Positions 33,201 to 44,800 of a stretch of 64,000 bases of DNA are shown here, piece by piece. The position numbers were made by a program, and so were the translations under genes. Position 1 is the stretch's first letter, and each line of letters begins with the position of its first letter. Source of the DNA: Aristolochia californica. Its lineage: Eukaryota > Streptophyta > Magnoliopsida > Piperales > Aristolochiaceae. The DNA lies in the NCBI GenBank assembly GCA_029961685.1, contig JARWKL010000010.1:5071769-5135768 (forward strand), given 5' to 3'. The notes beneath the pieces were generated by a model. That model did no database searches. It was not told the DNA's origin and saw only the letters and a list, made by a program, of their open reading frames with translations.

Positions 33201-36200
33201 GTTGGCCTAGTCGATGAAAGAAGTTACTGAAGTTCATCCTATTGGTAGATCCCTGTACACTTCCAATACCGTCAAATACAATAGGATTGGCCTCAACCTC
33301 CTCCATCACGACTCCGTCCTCGACCTCCCTTTCTTCCTCTAGATGTCTCATATCGAGTGGGAGTGAAGGACAAGTTAAGAGCTACAACATCTGAAGTCTT
33401 AGTGTCCCTGTTAGCTGTGGATACAACTACATTTTTCAGTTCTTATCACCTTGTTATAAGCTTTCTCTAGTGTAGGGACATTACCATCAGCTAACATCTG
33501 TAAGTGTAGGGCCTCATATTTAGGTCCTAATCTATCCAAAAATCAAGCCTCTTGTATTTGTCATTCTTTCTCACATAGTTTTACAAGGTCCATAGTGAAA
33601 GGATAAAACATTGCTATTTCTTGCAACACCCCACACATTTTTGTGAAATAGTTTGTAACAGTCTTTTCATCCCTACTCATACTCAAGAACTTCATATATA
33701 ATTCATAGATATGAGACAAATTGTTTTCTTAATAAAAAATAGACTTGAGAGTCTTCCACATGTCCGTAATAGTGTGACAACTGATTACTTGATTACTTAC
33801 ATGGGGTTGCATAGAACTTAGCATCCAACTCCTCTCTTATATACTTTGCTTTTTTCTTTGCAATCGAAAACTTTTTAACAACTCTTGACTAATTTAGATA
33901 ATTTAATCCATTTAAATTTATTGAAGTAATCTGAATATAGTCTTTTGTTCGAAAATAATATAAGGGGTAGTTTGGTCTTTTCATATGGTCTATATTTTAT
34001 AGAGAGGGTACTATCTTATTCAGCATGTTTAGATGTCTCTATGGTCCAATTTTCATTGGAGGTTTAGATTGGGAGCTATCAGTTAAGCGTAATAAGGGTA
34101 TATCGGTCATTGTCCTCATTCTCACTTAAGTGAATAAAAGGATAAGGGGTTGAATTCAGACCACAATGAGAGCTCCTCTTTGGCACTCTTTTCCAAAGTC
34201 TTCTTCTCCCTTTTTCCTCTTCTTGTTTACTCACAATCTTCTATATTTCAGCTTTTTTACTTGGTATTAGAGCGATAGGGTCCTGATTTCAAGCCCATGA
34301 AACACCTTTCCGTCCTCCTTTGAACCCAACACCTTCTGAGAAAAGGGGATTTCAGAATTGGATATTGACTGAGGGTCAAGGTTTGAGTTTTTTGAGATCT
34401 TTTTTTTGCTATAACCCTAAGGTTGATGGTTAATACTGTCTATTGAGCAGTTCTATGTCTACTTAGAGTCCAAAAAAGGGATTTTTGACTTGGGATTAAA
34501 CCCATCTATCGTGTGCGCATATTACATAAGTGATTGGTGTCTATGTCATCTTTTGGCTTACTGATGTCAGCCCTCTTGTGCTTCAATTTTACTGATTTAA
34601 GGCTGGATTCACATATATTTCACTCTTAATGTATGATGTTCACAAACATCTTTGATCAAACCCTACTTTGTGAAGTGAGGCCCACATAGTTTGTGTAGGC
34701 ATCTTGCTTTTGTGAAGCCTTTAGTTGGTTGTTCTGCCTGTTATTTGTGCTTATGGCTGATTCTAGTGAAATAATCACCCCCTCAAGGGAATTTGGAGGT
34801 GTGGGCAGATGGAAGAGATATTGAAGAGAAAAGAGAGGAAATAAGGAGAAAAGAGAAAATAGGTCTACAAGGTGCAAACTGCTCGATAGGGGAAAAGTTG
34901 ACCCCTATCCTCCTCCCATCGTCTTTTATTAATCTCATTTTAAGTGATTTTTTCAACTTGAAAAAATAATACCCCTGGTAAGAGGATATACATTATGAGT
35001 AAAAAAGTTTTAAAGCATCCAAAATTTACTAGATTAACCACACCAACTTTAAACTATTTGCTGAATTTCTGGAAAAGAGAAAAATTTCACTAACTTGTTG
35101 TAATTTGAGTACACGAGTCTCTATTTATAATAATGGAAACAAGTAGAGTCCAATTACAACTAAACTACCCTTATCCCAGTTTTACCCAAAGTTAAACACT
35201 AAAAGATAAGTCCTAGAACAATTGAACAACTGAACATAAATAGAAAACTAACTTAACTAAAACACCTTTAAACTGAGATTCTTCTGTGAGACCTTCCATA
35301 ATAATTCTGGCTTTGTAAGACTTCTTGTTGTGAGAGTTATGTGAGACTCTTCCATACTATTATGCACCTAGCCAATACTACCCAAAAGACCGGCCTGTTA
35401 GGAGCGGAAGACATAGGTACTTAACCCAGGACCACAACATCATACCCATCCTTAAGAGCCGACGATCACGGCGGCTTAACACATAGCGACAAGGGACCTA
35501 GCCTAACCGGGAAACCCTGCATTCCGGGGTTCGAGATCACCCGCGTTCGTTGGGAATCGAACTCAGGACGTAGCGCTAGCTCTGATACCAAATGTTATGC
35601 ACCTAGCCAATACTACCCAAAAGACAGGCCTGTTAGGAGCGGAAGGCATAGGTACTTAACCCTGGACCACAATATCAACCTTGCTCTTCAACACTCCCTC
35701 TCAAGCTGGAGTTTATAACTTCAGCTTGCGATGAAAAGGATTCTTGAAAATTCTTCAAAGATGCAATTTTTTTTTGGGAAATAGATGCAAAAAATTCATC
35801 TTTTGTGCTCCCATTTCTTGAATATTTTGGTAATACCACAACATATAAAATTCTTCATTGTAGATTATACTACTACTTCTTCTCTAACTTGGAATTTAGA
35901 AGGAGGTGCAACCACTGCAACACTCGACTTCCAATCTCATCCCCATACTTCTCCTTCTATTCTTCCCTTCAAGCTGGGTCGTTCCCAACTTGAAACAAAA
36001 AATAAATAGTTGTAGTAATGTTCTCCTCTATCAAGGTTTCCCAAGGATAAGTACGAAAACAGACACAGACACTCAAAAAGTTACAAAATGGGTGATAAAA
36101 CATAAGTCAAAACCAACCTCAAAGGATTTCAAACAAAAATAGTGATAATAATCACTAAAGAGGGTAATTCCTATAACTCAAAAGATGACGATAAAAACCC

Positions 36201-39200
36201 AAAGGGTACCAATAAAAAAGTCTCAATGAACTTAAAAACACCCATATATAAAAAAAGACGACCAACCAAAACAATGTACTAAGGGATTGGCCTGAGAGGG
36301 TAAACGAGAATAAAAAAAGGATGGTAGCAGAAAGGTCATGAGTAAAAGGGTAATGGGGGATTAAAGGAGATTGTAATGGTAGTAATGAAATAACTGAACA
36401 AATTTCACCAAGTATAACTTTTTTTGGGGTGACCACAATTTTTCGGAGTTCTATGCGGAAGATATACAACCAAGTAACAAAAACACAAAACTTGAAAACA
36501 ACATTGATGCAAAATATTACATATCTTGAATGAACACATCATAGAGTGATTAAGTTGGACCAAAACTCTCTGATTAGAAGACAAATTTGGTTAAAAAACA
36601 TGGATTTTAAGAGAAAAGGAAACTCAATTGACGTCAATGCCTGGAGAGATAATAGGAGAGAAAGTAGGAAAAAAAGAGAGATTTTCGACATAACTGACCT
36701 TTGGTACTTCTAATATCAATATCTCCCAAAATATAGCTTAGAATCACTAACGGTTTGTTGCTCAAGAAACTAGAGTCAAATAGCTTTAATTTGATATCTA
36801 ATTTGACATAAAAAAATTCTTTCTTGAATATTTTATGACCTCTTGATTCTCTTCGTTCTATTGTTTGACCTTGCCGACTCCAATACACATATCTCCTTAA
36901 ATATAGATCAGATTGACATGAAATTTTCTCCTTATGAAACTAGACTTTGAATGCCTTTCATACAAGTATAACTTTTCTTCAGAAAATATACTTCTTTTGA
37001 GAGAAAGAATTTGATAGATTTCAAACTCTGTAATCTAGCAGAATTGAGTACCCTTTCTTCTTTGGCCAGCATGACCATTGACCAAGAAAACTTCAGGTAC
37101 TGGGACGGGAAAGAAAGAAAAAAATGGAATACAAACCTAAACTAGTAGTGATTATAGATCAGAAAAGGATCACATTATCTCTATGGGTTGACCGAGTCAA
37201 CTCACATAACCTGCTCTGATACCATGTTCAATTTTTGGAAAAGAGAAAAAACTTTACTAATTTGTTGTAACTTTACATGAGCCTTTATTTATAACAGAGG
37301 AAAGAAATAGAGTCCAATTACAACTAAACTACCTTGATCCCATTTACACCCAAAGTTAAACACTAAAAGATAAGTCCTCGAATAATTGAACAACTGAATA
37401 TAAATAGAAGACTAACATAAATAAAACATCTTTAAATTGAGACTCTTTTGTGAGACCTCCTTCCATAATAATTTTGGCTTTGTAAGACTTTTTGTTGTGA
37501 GAGTCATGTGAGACTCCTCCTTTCCTGCTCTTCAACACTACTAACCCAGGTCACTTTGACTACATTATTACAAAACTACCCACAACATTACTAAAATACC
37601 TCTGACTTCTAACAGTTTTAAATCACAAAGTGGAGTTAAAACCATTGTTTAAAATATGAAGGGGTACATGTCAATTTTGCAAATGCAATGACTTTTAAAG
37701 AGCGAATATGTTGATTTTTTTGCCCCAAAACAGATTGATTGTTTCGAGTCATCCTGAAATGCTACATACTTTTATTGTTTCTTCTTAAGACATGTGGCTA
37801 ATGATAATTTTTAGCTATGATCTTGACAAGAAAGAAAGTTGTGTTGTTTTAGTGCTGCTTGTGTTTATCCGTGAATTCAGTAGGTCCAGTGAGCCAACAG
37901 TTTGAATTGTTAAAATTGGTGAAAAAGTTAACCTAACTATCAAATTAGCCTAGTATTTTTAGTTTTTAACTCTCACAAAGGGTTTAACTTTTTCTAACTC
38001 TAATTGTTTTAGTCTAAGAGGGAAAAAAAAACAAATGATTAAATGGAAAGATAAAAATGGAAAAAGTAAGGTGGCAGTCGTTGGTTTAAGCGAGAACCTG
38101 AAGGCAGGGAGAAGAAAAGGCTGCAAGGTAATAAACAGTCAAAAGATGTTTTTTTAGGAGTAATCGAAAGCCAATTCGGGCTTTTATTTGTCAAAAACAT
38201 TACATTCCTCTTTTACAATTAATAGATTTGTGGGCTCCTCTATTTTTTATGCCTTTTGTAAAATCTGACATGGCTGGTTACATCCGTTTTGCAGATGTAA
38301 AGTCTCATTAGAAGCTGCTTGCCACGATGATATAGTTTTTAAATGAAATCTGATCTTGTTGATTTAGCTTTGGTTGGACCAGCCTGATGATTTTTCATTG
38401 CAGGTATACGATGGTGCCAGCTTCTGTCTACCTTGGTTTTGCTGCATCAATAATTTGGGTGGGGCAGGTATGAAGAAGGAAAGCATAATAATTACTAGGT
38501 TTCTTTTATATTCTCATGATTGAAAGAGGGAATTGATCTCTTGGCTTTGTCTTACTCTGGTTTGCTAGGGAACATATCTCACTTCTGTTGCACGTAGTCA
38601 CGCAAGTGATTGCAATTTGCATGAAGGTGCAGTCATTGGAAGGTTCAATGGAGAATTTTGGGGAATTTTTGCTAGTACCCAGGTAAATAGTCGTCATTTT
38701 CATGTTAATCTTTTTTGCATGGTTCCTTAAAGATACACATTCCCTTAGCTGAAGTTCAAATTCTTGGTTTGCAGGTTATTGGCAATTTGGTCTCCCTTGC
38801 TTTGTTGAGAGGTGAAAAGGTTTGTCTTTGTACCTTATATTTTTATGCTGTTAACTCAATGATGATTTTGTCATCTACTGCTGGGAATTCCCAGTGAAAC
38901 TTTCAGGTTTTTTTTTTCTCATTTACAAGCCATTGAGCCAAAAGGTGGTAAAAGGTGATATGGCATTGCAGGGTGGAACTTTTGGTGGTAAAACTTTGTT
39001 ATATACTGTCTTTCTTGCAAGTGTGACAGTTGGGATTATGTTGATGTTTTCTCTACGCAAAAGGGATGCTAAAACAGATGATCTTCCACCTTCCTCTACC
39101 AATTTCTATGCAACTCTTGGATCATTATTGAAATTGGTCATTTCTCCTCTCTGTGACAAGAGAATGCTTTTGATTTTACCTCTTCTTGCATATTCTGGCT

Positions 39201-40311
39201 TACAACAAGCATTTGTGTGGTAAGTTCATAATTAATTTTTATCCTCTCCATGTATATATATACATTTCATCTTAACAAAGTTTTTCAGATCTTGCGTCCA
39301 ATGATGTTTTTATTTTATCCCCCCCTCCCCCCCCCCCCCCCCCCTCAGGAGTGAGTTCAACAAGTATGTAGTAGAACCAGCTTTAGGTGTCCCTGGAGTT
39401 GGTGGTGTAATGGCAGTGTATGGCTTTGCTGATGTTATTGTAAGTATGCACTTGGATACAGTGATTGTCTTGCCATAGTTGTGTATGTAAATGTTGAAAT
39501 GGTTCTTAGCTTAGTTTCGAATCTGATATCCTTGTATTGGTCCTGTATGCATTAGTTTAACAGCTTCTGATTACTAGTTGATGCATCTGTATCAGTGTTC
39601 AGTTGTTGCCGGTAGATTTACATCTGATCTCTCTTCAATTACATTGATTGTTTCTGGTGGAGCTTTCCTTCAGCTCCTTGTCCTCCCAAGTCTTTTGCTG
39701 AAATACAGGTAAATTTGCGTTTTGTCATATGCTGAATAATGCCCATTACCCATTATGAGTTTCTCTTCGCTGTGAGCTTCAGTATCTGGTTCTTCACTTC
39801 AGTGATACTTTTATCCTAAAATGTGATTGACCAATTTGCTTCGGTTTTATTGGATCTCCATGAACAGCATGACAAGCGGTGTACTTCGTTATATATTTCC
39901 ACTGCTAGTGGCAGTCATATGGGGTATAGGTGATGGGGTCTTCAACACTCAGTTGAATGCAACATTGGGAATGCTCTTCAAGCACGACACAGTAATAAGT
40001 TCAATCCATTTTCACAATTCTATTAATCACCCATTTCAATTATCCTTTAGAAGGCTGAACTGTCCATGTTTCTAAGCTGAATAAACTTCTCTTTCAACTC
40101 TGTAGCTGACTCTGTCAAACTGGATAAATTTCAGGAAGCAGCTTTTGCTCAGCTGAAGGTTTGGCAGAGTGCTGCAACCTCAGTGGTTTTCTTTGCAAGC
40201 CCTTACATCACCTTTGAGGCCATGGTGGTATTCATGATTGCCGCAGTCTGCATTTCTGTTGGTTCTTTTCTTTATCTAACACTGAAACTTGAAAGGGCAT
40301 TTGGTTCCTGA
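30241..40311 (+). CDS. UNC93-like major-facilitator membrane protein, 431 aa, 10 exons
   Basis: Coding exons are 30241-30396, 30668-30831, 38404-38467, 38569-38682, 38775-38819, 38972-39219, 39349-39439, 39596-39708, 39868-39991 and 40135-40311. Every junction has GT-AG ends, phases agree, and the joined frame is open for 431 residues, the size of plant UNC93-like proteins. The protein is polytopic (about 11-12 hydrophobic helices) with an acidic amino end (EEEALL), the family word YGAVQNLESTAN in helix 1, YLSFTFFSLVASSMVRVLG, and WVGQGTYLT near residue 126. The nearest relatives I recall are Arabidopsis UNC93-like proteins; relatives are linked to potassium-channel regulation or transport, but its substrate is unknown. 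Intron 2 (7572 bp) is packed with retrotransposon debris. Start chosen as the first ATG of the conserved frame. Confidence 0.93.
31214..31616 (-). repeat. LTR of a minus-strand Ty3/gypsy element in UNC93-like intron 2
   Basis: A segment bounded by TGTGTTATGAAC and CATAATACA (TG...CA) lies beside the gypsy integrase end. The partner LTR is not present, so only the 3' end of the element remains. It reads opposite to the host gene. Confidence 0.5.
31620..32400 (-). pseudogene. Ty3/gypsy integrase carboxy-terminal remnant
   Basis: Minus-strand reading gives the end of the integrase core (AYHPQTNG), a spacer with a DKKHSEPQLKVGDQV block, the KLSPHFYGPFKVLARIG block and INPVFHVS, in the order seen in plant Ty3/gypsy polyproteins, then a degenerate tail with FNLEGKADLLGE. 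Stops and shifts break it near 31.87 and 32.25 kb. The rest of pol is gone, cut off at about 32400 by another repeat. Confidence 0.85.
32400..32990. other. Purine-rich repeat sequence in UNC93-like intron 2
   Basis: AGAAAAAATAGAAAG-type sequence and GGATGGGGAAGAAATCTACC resemble the sequence at 34.80-34.93 kb in the same intron. These may be two LTR pieces of one element flanking other debris, but I could not align them convincingly. Confidence 0.4.
32991..33880 (-). pseudogene. Ty1/copia gag remnant, minus strand
   Basis: Read on the minus strand, 33.36-33.8 kb gives a gag pattern with ELYMKFLSMS, a TKMCGVLQEIAMF stretch and LDRLGPKYEALHLQML, as in copia gag proteins, followed by a low-complexity linker. 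Several stops break it. A related gag piece is at 45.54-45.78 kb. Confidence 0.65.
33890..34273 (+). mobile_element. Probable LTR plus primer site of a plus-strand element
   Basis: The sequence ends TTTCAGCTTTTTTACT and is followed by TGGTATTAGAGC (34262-34273), a one-base variant of the initiator-Met primer site, so an LTR reading rightward ends here. The left boundary is uncertain and no partner LTR was seen. The following ~500 bp (to 34.8 kb) is non-coding leader-like sequence. Confidence 0.5.
35358..35677 (-). mobile_element. TRIM: 320-bp miniature LTR retrotransposon with 85-bp LTRs
   Basis: Direct repeats 35358-35442 and 35593-35677 are each 85 bp and nearly identical (GCACCTAGCCAATACTACCC, CAGGCCTGTTAGGAGCGGAA-like core, ATAGGTACTTAACCC, ending CA). 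On the minus strand the right copy is followed by two bases and then a full primer site (GCTCTGATACCA on the plus strand, 35579-35590), and a purine-rich AAGGATGGG tract precedes the other copy. This is a complete terminal-repeat retrotransposon in miniature with a ~150-bp interior. The left copy begins TA for TG. Target duplications are not clear. It sits in the left LTR of the 35.06-kb element; a diverged relative is at 2384. Confidence 0.8.
37225..37537 (-). repeat. 5' LTR of the non-autonomous copia-like element
   Basis: 313 bp from TGTTCAATTTTTGG to CTCTTCAACA, uninterrupted. It aligns with 1803-2106 and with 35059-35693 once the TRIM is removed. Confidence 0.85.
39319..39348 (+). promoter_or_regulatory. 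Unusual C-homopolymer polypyrimidine tract at the exon 7 acceptor
   Basis: The acceptor of UNC93-like exon 7 (CAG ending 39348) is preceded by about 26 pyrimidines that are all C except one T. Plant acceptors are normally U-rich, so this is atypical and may affect splicing efficiency or be an assembly or slippage artefact. Confidence 0.7.
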
Positions 40312-40765
40312 ATCTTCGAGGGACGACAGTCTCACGTAATTGTCTTGCATTTTTAATTTTTGAATATCCAGTTGAGACAGATTTCTAGTTTACCAAGTCT
40401 CCTCTTGTTCAATATAAATGGTTTAAGAATGCTTTATATGTGGAGAGTCGTTTGTCCGGTGTGTCCATGATTTGCTTCTTCTCGAAAGCAGCCAAGCTTT
40501 CTGATAGATGTTCAGGTATGGTTAGGTCGCCTAATGTTGAACGGTTTCATCTTCGTTCATCTTCCAGATTAGAGAAAACCCAGTTTAAATTCTGGTCATC
40601 CATTGCCATTGACGAGAGCTAGTCGATCATGGATTAGTTGAAGGGGCTCCAGCTAGTCAAATCAATAGATGTCTGTTAAGTGTTCGTTGATATTCCTCGC
40701 AAAAAGCTCTCTCAATCGCATAGGACCAGAGCTTCTCCTACAGCTTGTGCTAGCGCCTGGTAGCC
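40312..40765. other. UNC93-like 3' UTR and short intergenic region
   Basis: The frame at 40440-40622 shows no family match. This ~450 bp should hold the 3' end of the UNC93-like transcript and the leader of the next gene on the same strand. Confidence 0.5.
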
Positions 40766-41134
40766 ATGACACGCTCCTTCCGCATCCCGTTGCCTCTCCG
40801 CAACTTGATCCGCGACAGTCCGGTGGTTGCCTACGCAGTCTCGTGGACTACGCTGCTAACGCTGACGGTGGCGGTGGCGTCGTTCTCTCCGGAACTAGCG
40901 TTTGTGTCTGCGATTTCCCGGTCTTCGAGCTTCTCGAAAGCCTGCGGTGAGAAGGATACCATCAGAGTGCCGGTGGGTGAGCCTGGGCAGGTGGTATGCT
41001 TGCCGGCGCAGCTTTTCGGGAGATCGAAGATGGATTTGCTCGTGCCCCCGCTGTTTGCCGCCGTGATGGTGACAGGGTCTGCCTGCTTCGTGAAGGCGAT
41101 GGCGCTGTGGGAAGGGAACAATGGGACAAGCTGA
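40766..41134 (+). CDS. Small plant membrane protein of unknown function, 122 aa
   Basis: A single uninterrupted frame of 122 codons starts MTRSFRIPLPLRNLIRDSPV. Two hydrophobic segments are visible, about residues 21-42 (VAYAVSWTTLLTLTVAVASF) and 92-112 (VPPLFAAVMVTGSACFVKAM), joined by a polar loop with two cysteines (C60 and C78). The GC-rich coding sequence, sharply unlike the flanks, and the regular amphipathic layout support a real gene; I recall similar short single-exon proteins in other plants but no function. It lies 455 bp downstream of the UNC93-like stop on the same strand. The long minus-strand frames over it (40831-41308) are shadows of its GC-rich codons. Confidence 0.75.
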   Translation: MTRSFRIPLPLRNLIRDSPVVAYAVSWTTLLTLTVAVASFSPELAFVSAISRSSSFSKACGEKDTIRVPVGEPGQVVCLPAQLFGRSKMDLLVPPLFAAVMVTGSACFVKAMALWEGNNGTS

Positions 41135-41504
41135 GGAGAGACTCTCCGGAGCTGAAGATGGAGAGCTGGAAAGCGCCTGTGATTTTCGTTTTGCTTCAGT
41201 GATGTAGTGAATAATGAAGAAATGGCAAACGTTAAATTGGAGGAGTTTTTTCGCATCTGATTTATCGATTTCGTGCAGGGACTGGGTAAAATGTAGCTTC
41301 TGGTACATGATCTTGGGATGGACGTATCTGAATTCTGATATAGAGGGATACGCAGTGGGCTTGATGCGTTATTTCATGCCAAGATCTCCTCGTTTCCCCC
41401 ATTTTTAGCGGCTAGTGGGCGGAAAACTCTCGTCATCCTTTATGCTCGTGGATCATGAATCTTCTACTGCAACATTCCAACTTTCTACTTCTGATAAATG
41501 AAGG
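41135..41504. other. 3' flank of the small membrane-protein gene
   Basis: Probable 3' UTR. No further coding signal before the copia LTR at 41505. Confidence 0.5.
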
Positions 41505-41846
41505 TGTCATAATTGTTAAATAATGAAAAAGAAAGAATTTCGGAAGAAGAAAGTGAGAAAGTGAAGAAGAAGAAGAAGAAGAAGATAGTGATGAGAAGAC
41601 GTTGAAGAAACTGTCAGGGTTAGGGGGTAAGATCAGCCCCTAACCCATTTATATTAGCTTTAAGTAGTTATAAGAGAAAAGGAGAGAAATGCCTTTGCTC
41701 TAGCTAGCTCTCTTATAGCTTCTAAACACTAATAAAACTAAGTACAAATTACATTGATGAACAACTCTAATTCACATATGTTTAACTATAACTTCATAAT
41801 ACAATATCTTAAATTAAAATTACCAAAATACCCCTAACCTCTATCA
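41505..41846 (-). repeat. 3' LTR of a minus-strand copia element
   Basis: 342 bp bounded by TGTCATAATTG and CTCTATCA (TG...CA), next to the purine-rich tract complementary to CTCTCCCTCAAG (41847-41858). It contains a GAA-rich microsatellite at 41.55-41.59 kb. No second LTR was found to the right, so the element is truncated. Confidence 0.7.
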
Positions 41847-41849
41847 CTC

Positions 41850-44800
41850 TCCCTCAAGTTTGAGTGTATATATATCTACTAATTCCAACTTGGGACAAAA
41901 ATAAAAAATAGACGTTTTCCAAGGGTATATTACTTTATTGTTCAGCATTGTATCACTGATAAAATGACAATTCACTTCTATGTGTTTGGTCCTTTTATGA
42001 AATATTGGATTATTAGCAATAAATATTCTCTCGTTTCAATTCCATAGGACCACAACCAAATTCCCCTAATGCAGATTTTACCCACATAAGTTCAATTTAT
42101 AATATAAAGCCATTGTTCGATGTTTTGCTTCAGTACTTGATCAAGCAAGTACATTTTGTTTTTCACTTTGCCAACTGATAAGATTACCTCTGACAAATGT
42201 ATAATAACTTCTAGTACATTTCTTGTCTAATTTTGGGATATCCTACAATGTTTAAGTGTTCATGTGATTCATCATATAATCTTTTGCCAAGAGCTCCTTT
42301 TAAATACTTCAACATTCTCTATAACTGCCTCAACATGCACTTTCCAAGGAGTATCCATAAATTGACTCACAACTCTAACTGTAAATGATATATCAAGCCT
42401 ATTAGTCATGACAAATTAATTGTCCAACTAGTCTGTGATACCTAGTTTTGTCTCTAAGCATTGGACTATTGTCATCATTCAAACAAGAGTTTATTTTCAT
42501 AAGAGTCTTAACAAGTTTGACACCCAATAAACCATGTCAGTACTCAACATATCATTCACATATTCTCTGAGGTAAAATCATACCTTTTTTAGTCATCGCT
42601 AATTCTATTCCCAAAAAGTATTTTAGTGTACCAAGGTCCTTAGTTTGAAATTGTTGTTTTGGATAATTCTTCACATCCTTGATACCTGCAATATCATTCC
42701 TAGTGATCACAATATCATCAATTTATATCACTAGTACTACAATTCTAGTCTGTCTATGCAAAATAAATAGAGAATGGTCACAATGGTTTTTGATAAACCC
42801 AAACGACATCACCACCTTACTAATTTTCTGGAACCATGCGTGTGGGCTCTATGTCAAACCACAAATGGCCTTTTGAAGCTTGCACACTTTACCTGTATCC
42901 CTATGAGCAACATACCATGTAGGTTTGAAAATGTCTTCGAGTAACATACCTCCATATACATTTCTTTATACAAGTCTCCATATAAAAAAATATTTTTTTA
43001 ATATCAAGCCATTATAAAAACCAACTTTGATTGATCGCTACTAATATCAAAATCCGAACAGTGCTAAGCCGAGCAACAAGTGAAAATGTGTCAAAGACAT
43101 TAACACTATATCTTTGAGTGAATCCAATGGCCACCATATCAAGCCATTATAAAAACCAACTTTGATTGATCGCTACTAATATCAAAATCCGAACAGTGCT
43201 AAGCCGAGCAACAAGTGAAAATGTGTCAAAGACATTAACACTATATCTTTGAGTGAATCCAATGGCCACCAGTCGAGCTATATAGTGTTCCACAATGCCA
43301 ACTACATATTATTTTATTGTTTATACCTATCAACAACAAAAAAATAGTGGCTCTAGGAGGCTGATCAACCAAAAACCACATTTTCTAAGCAATCAAGGCA
43401 TCTATCTCCTCATCCAAGCATTTTATCCACTTTGGAGAAGCTAAGGCATCATCCTACACTCTAGTAGGAATAGAGACATTGGACAAACACAAGACACAAG
43501 AGAGAAGCGTATGTCACATGATGAGATAGAGGATGTTGAGTCCAAGATTGTTTACCTTTTTGAAGAGAAACATGAAGATCTAGGTTACCCACAATAGGAT
43601 TTGCAGACTTCGAGGTAGATGGTGGAGGAAATAGTGGGATGGGCGTTATTGATAGTTGTTGTGCTTTCTTCATTGATGAGGATTGCACACACATATGTTA
43701 CCTTTGATACACTTGTAAGGGATTTTGTGGTTGTTGATTAGTGCTTGTATGTGAAAGTTTGAGAATAAGAATAGGTAAAAAAGACAACAAATATATTCTA
43801 TTTAAAAGCGAGTACTTCAGATGATGAAAAATAAGGTGTATTCTCAAAGAATATAACAACTACAAATACATAGACTTTTCTAGATATAGGATCATAACAC
43901 AAATTAACCTTTTGTGTCCAAGAATACCTTAGAAAGACACGTCGAATAGCCCAAAGAGACAATTTATCAAAATAGGGACTAATAAAATGAGCAAAGCATT
44001 TGAGCAAAAAACTCAAAGGGGTACATCAAATATCTTACTCCCAGGTTTTAACAAATGCATAGGAAGGCAACCACCTAGCACAAAAGATGACATTCAGTTA
44101 ATTAAATAACAAAATGTGAGTATTGCATCCCCTAAAATGACTTCGAAACATTCATTTGAAATAAAAGTATCTAAGCATCTTCATAATCAACTAGCAACAT
44201 GTGAGAACTTCATCCCCCCAAAATGATTGGAGCATTCATTTGAAGTAAAATGTTTGAGCAATTTCAAGAAGGTGCTTATTCTAGCGCTCTGGTATTCATT
44301 ATTTTCGTGAAGTGTACACACGAGCTATTTGATGAATGATCCCATGCTTAGTGCGAAAAATGAAGAATATATTATTAACAAATTCAATGTCATTATCCGA
44401 ATGAAAAACAACAATGGAAGCACCAAATTGTGTTTTATTTCAATATAAACTGGATAAATACATCAAATACTTTTGTTTTCTCTCAAAAGATATACACCCG
44501 AGTCACACCATTATAATCATCTACAAAAATCAAGAAATACTTAAAATAAAAAAGAATTAGAAATCTAACATGGGTCTCATACATCTGAATGTACCACAGA
44601 AATAGGACGATGACTCTATTGACTACTGATAGGAATTGAACTAAGATGATGGTTCTCTAGCTAGCATGACTAACAACCAAATGATGTTTCAAAAGGAAAA
44701 GTAGGAATAAATTGATGGAGCTTGACTATTGACAGATGTCCCCAGCATAAATGTCATAATGAGAGGACCCAACTTGTAATACAAACAAACTTGTCTTCTA

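Larger units (their letters stand above)
35059..37537 (-). mobile_element. Non-autonomous copia-like LTR element in UNC93-like intron 2
   Basis: Two LTRs (35059-35693 and 37225-37537) flank a 1.5-kb interior without coding frames. The minus-strand primer site GCTCTGATACCA (37213-37224) abuts the right LTR and a purine-rich tract (complement of CTCCCTCTCAAGC, 35694-35706) abuts the left one, so it reads right to left. The interior matches 1-1324. The left LTR is twice as long because a 320-bp TRIM is inserted in it. It must have depended on proteins from another element. Confidence 0.85.

Noticed and set aside
35444..35592. Possible tRNA gene or tRNA-derived SINE (GGTTCGAGATC and GAATCGAAC words)
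   Set aside because: No tRNA fold can be drawn; the flanking 85-bp direct repeats, primer site and purine tract fit a TRIM better.
40831..41308. Minus-strand frames of 141 and 137 codons over the small membrane-protein gene
   Set aside because: Shadows caused by GC-rich codons of the plus-strand gene; no recognisable features.
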